Assembly (NCBI RefSeq): GCF_000499845.2
Contig: NC_023754.2
Span: 25,458,611 to 25,522,610 of the forward strand
Origin: Phaseolus vulgaris
Lineage: Eukaryota > Streptophyta > Magnoliopsida > Fabales > Fabaceae
Length of the DNA stretch: 64,000 nucleotides
Direction of reading: 5' to 3'
Part shown: positions 61,405-64,000 of the stretch, one piece after another
Layout of the letters: every line of letters starts with the position of its first letter
Numbering within the stretch: position 1 is the first letter of the stretch
Notes under the pieces: generated by a model
Seen by the model: only the letters and a program-made list of their open reading frames with translations
The model's database searches: none
Told to the model about the DNA's origin: nothing
Made by a program: the position numbers and the translations under genes

Positions 61405-62048
61405 TGTACTGGGCCAAGAGATTGGACCGAAAGCAAGGTGTGTTAAGCCGACCGAAAGCAAGGTGTACTAAGCCGACCGAAAGCAAGGTGTATTAAGCCG
61501 ACCGAAAGCAAGGTGTACTAAGCCGACCGAAAGCAAGGTGTACTAAGCCGACCGAAAGTAAACTAAATAACGAAAGAAATAAAATAGAATGGAAATTATT
61601 ATTAAGCAAAAGCCCATGAAACGGGGCCCAAATATGTAGGTATGTATAGTAAATGTTTAATACAAAAAGAAAAGGCCCAAATAACTTCTGGGCCCAATAA
61701 AAGAGTAGTATAAATAGAGGGTCATCCTGAGAGGTAAGAGAGGTTGAATTCATTTTAATATCCTGTAAAACTGAATCTAACTTTGGCATCGGAGCACCTT
61801 TCAGGTACGCACACCCATCTGTGAGAGGATGCCGAGACCAAAAACTGAAAGATCGAATGGAGTAAATTAAAGTTGACCGGGAAGTGTCAGTCAAGCAATT
61901 CAATAAAACGTGAAAGATTTTCAAACCAAATACAAACCAAGAACGAGTAAGCCGAAAGATCACACCGAGAAGGGAGTCCGGAAGCGAAGGCCGAGAGGTC
62001 AACAGGTGGAAGACGAAGACAGTTTGTTTCTAGGTCCTTGTAAGAACA
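61405..62048 (+). repeat. 3' LTR of the Tat element (644 bp)
   Basis: Identical to the 5' LTR except for C at 61991, G at 62044 and three extra 25-bp units, which account exactly for the 75-base length difference. GCCGAC cores lie at 61447, 61472, 61497, 61522 and 61547. Confidence 0.95.
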
Positions 62049-62053
62049 TATCA

Positions 62054-64000
62054 TATATGATATGTTAATTTATGGAAAAACCAATATTAAAGATTAAGTT
62101 TATGAAGATTTATAAATAAATTATTTATTTATTTGAGCATCAAAATATTTTTTTGCAAATTAAGTTTCTTTACTCTTTTGAAGCTAATTCACCCAAACTT
62201 AAAAGAAACTGCTAGAAACGATCTCGAAATCTAACCGACTTCGTCTTGATAAAAACAATAGCTAATTAATATTTTTTCGAATAATATATTGTTTTTGCTT
62301 TTTCAACGGTCAATAAAGAATATTGTACGCATATAACCCTTATAATAGAATTGTTTTTCTTTTTAATTTGATATATAATAATAAGATAGTCATAGCTTGT
62401 GATTAGTATATTAGATTAACGAGTCAGCTGATGAAGACGGGAACACTACTGATCAGAAAAAGTTGGATGAAAAAAAAATTCTGAATCGACTCAATACTTT
62501 AAAATTTATCTTTATACTTAACCTAATTTGTTAAAATTATATCTTTTATATATTTCAATTTGATCATATAGTTCGATAATGTTAACATTTTAATAAAAAT
62601 AAAATATTAAAGATTTATAAGAGTTTTTTTATTAAAAACTATATTTTAATCCAAAATAAAAGTGCTTTCAAACCATAACTAAGTTTCTTTCTTCTCCTAT
62701 CAAATAATACTCTATTAAATTAATTTTGGTAGGTTTTACTTTTTATCTAGATGGTCGATGATTTCACCACTTCTACTACTACACAATCTGTATATTCATT
62801 CAAGAATCCAAATATTCTCTGTTAATTTTTTTTTCTTGTGAGCTTTGTTTTCATGGAAACAATTAGTAGAAGTGGAGTAAAGTGGTGAAACATGTTGTCT
62901 TCTAAGAATAAAATTAAGTTTAGCAATGAGAGCATGCTCAACTTGTAGAAAACATTTCTTTATTTGATTCTTGAAAGTAACCTAACAAATAATATGGTAG
63001 TTTTTGGGATCATCCTCATTGATAGTGCAAGAGAGCATTGGATCTTGAAGAAAGATTCACCAGAAGCAACCATTTTACAAGGTTTGATATTCTTAAGAAA
63101 TTCATTGACTAATAATTCTCAAGGATGAATTAGAATTCTTACTGCCAACACCGAAGTGTGAATCTTGTAATCTTAATCAATCGCTCAAAAATCATGCGAA
63201 TATGGAGAAAGTACCTGCAATCCATATCTACGAAATAGAGATATATTTGATTGAAGGAATACGTGAAGCAATAAGAGTTGTTGCCATAAATTGAGTGAAG
63301 ATTTTCAGTTTAGGTGCTGTAGATAAATAATGCTATATACTTTTTTTCTGTGGCAATTAAAGCTTTGATTTCCGGTATTTAGAAGTGTTCATTCCAATGA
63401 TATTCAACAAAGCGTGATTAATTTGGTTTGAGTGTGTTTAAGAGAAAGTTTATGCGTATATAATGTCACCACAAATTCGAACATCAAATGGATGACAAAA
63501 GGTTCATATTACTTTTCACATGATTTATTATACAAATAACAAATTGTGCATGTTATGTTTTTTTGCAGGTAATTTGTTCAGACTTGGTGTTCTCTGTACT
63601 CGTATTCCTTTTCCCTACAGCTCCATCATAGAATTGAAGAACAAAAAACTTTTCAGCTTTAGAAATCAGAACCAAGTTGAAGAGAAGACAAGACCTCCTT
63701 TGGAAAGCGCCAGAACAATTTCTTCACTCTTATGCTTTTGGTGCTTATCTCCTGAGATGAAACAAGAACTGGAAGAATATAAGATGGCCTTTTACAATTG
63801 CATGTGCATTTTCTAAGCTACATATGTTGTTGGTCAATCAATCGGAAAACATTTTCAGCTGCATAACTGCATTGCAAGGAAACATGTGAATAGAATGTTT
63901 ACTTATTACATGTTAGTACAAGACAAATTATATGCACTGCTACATTTAATATAAGTTACTTTCTCCCTTTCTCTAATCAATCAAAAATACAAAAACTCTG
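62054..64000. other. AT-rich DNA right of the Tat element, no gene recognised
   Basis: A frame at 63520-63816 and weak exon-like stretches near 63000-63300 match no family I know. A gene extending beyond the window cannot be excluded. Confidence 0.4.

Larger units (their letters stand above)
51707..62048 (+). mobile_element. Full-length Ty3/gypsy Tat/Retand-type LTR retrotransposon (10,342 bp)
   Basis: The element has LTRs at 51707-52275 and 61405-62048 and a perfect 5-bp target duplication TATCA at 51702-51706 and 62049-62053. It has a tRNA-Lys primer site, a polypurine tract, one uninterrupted gag-pol frame, a 69-bp tandem array and an antisense two-exon gene. A second RNase H-like region after the usual one and an extra antisense gene are marks of the plant Tat lineage (Tat, Retand, Ogre); the tandem repeats near the 3' end are characteristic of Retand and Ogre. 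The LTRs differ by two substitutions and three extra 25-bp units, so the insertion is very recent and the element may still be able to move. Confidence 0.95.

Noticed and set aside
63520..63816. 98-codon plus-strand frame near the right edge
   Set aside because: Starts in AT-rich DNA, has no recognisable domain, and no neighbouring exon was found.

Overview
This window is nuclear DNA of a flowering plant, most likely a papilionoid legume of the Phaseolus/Vigna type. The evidence is long AT-rich intergenic DNA, genes with short GT-AG-bounded exons, plant-specific families (chloroplast starch synthase III, S40/DUF584, MIR171) and many plant transposons. The legume assignment is an inference from the style of the proteins and repeats; it was not tested by a search.

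Layout, left to right. 1-723: the start of a minus-strand Copia retrotransposon (gag, primer-binding site, 5' LTR) cut by the window edge. 2359-2902: a large fold-back repeat. 5430-7431 (+): a two-exon ankyrin-repeat protein of the ANKRD13/GPCR-chaperone family. 9633-13065: a probable Copia LTR, two degenerate tandem arrays and a decayed hAT-like element that carries a 322-bp Mutator-type MITE with a perfect 9-bp target duplication. 13463-14817 (-): a five-exon ATG8 gene. 17891-18264: a perfect 187-bp tandem duplication, followed by a broken Mutator-transposase remnant. 23425-23530 (+): a MIR171 precursor hairpin. 28762-28890: a small LTR/TRIM-like fragment. 30618-31151 (-): a single-exon S40 senescence-regulator-type protein. 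35139-47859 (-): a complete 16-exon starch synthase III gene (1165 aa), with a broken Copia fragment in its tenth intron.

The right side is dominated by one Ty3/gypsy lineage (Tat/Retand type). A solo LTR at 49041-50185 (TSD TATAT) lies about 1.2 kb upstream of the starch synthase start codon. A structurally complete 10.3-kb element lies at 51707-62048 (TSD TATCA). It has a tRNA-Lys primer site, one uninterrupted gag-pol frame of 1753 codons with protease, reverse transcriptase, two RNase H-like regions and a DD35E integrase, and a 16-copy 69-bp tandem array. It also has a separate antisense gene of two spliced exons with its own TATA box. Its LTRs differ by only two substitutions plus three extra copies of a 25-bp unit, so the insertion is very recent.

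The host genes are unrelated in function (autophagy, starch synthesis, senescence-linked regulation, a small-RNA regulator of GRAS factors, an ankyrin protein) and do not form a cluster. The most unusual material is the young Tat element: its antisense spliced gene, its frame-keeping tandem array, and an LTR whose expanding repeat carries a GCCGAC (DRE/CRT-type) core in every unit.
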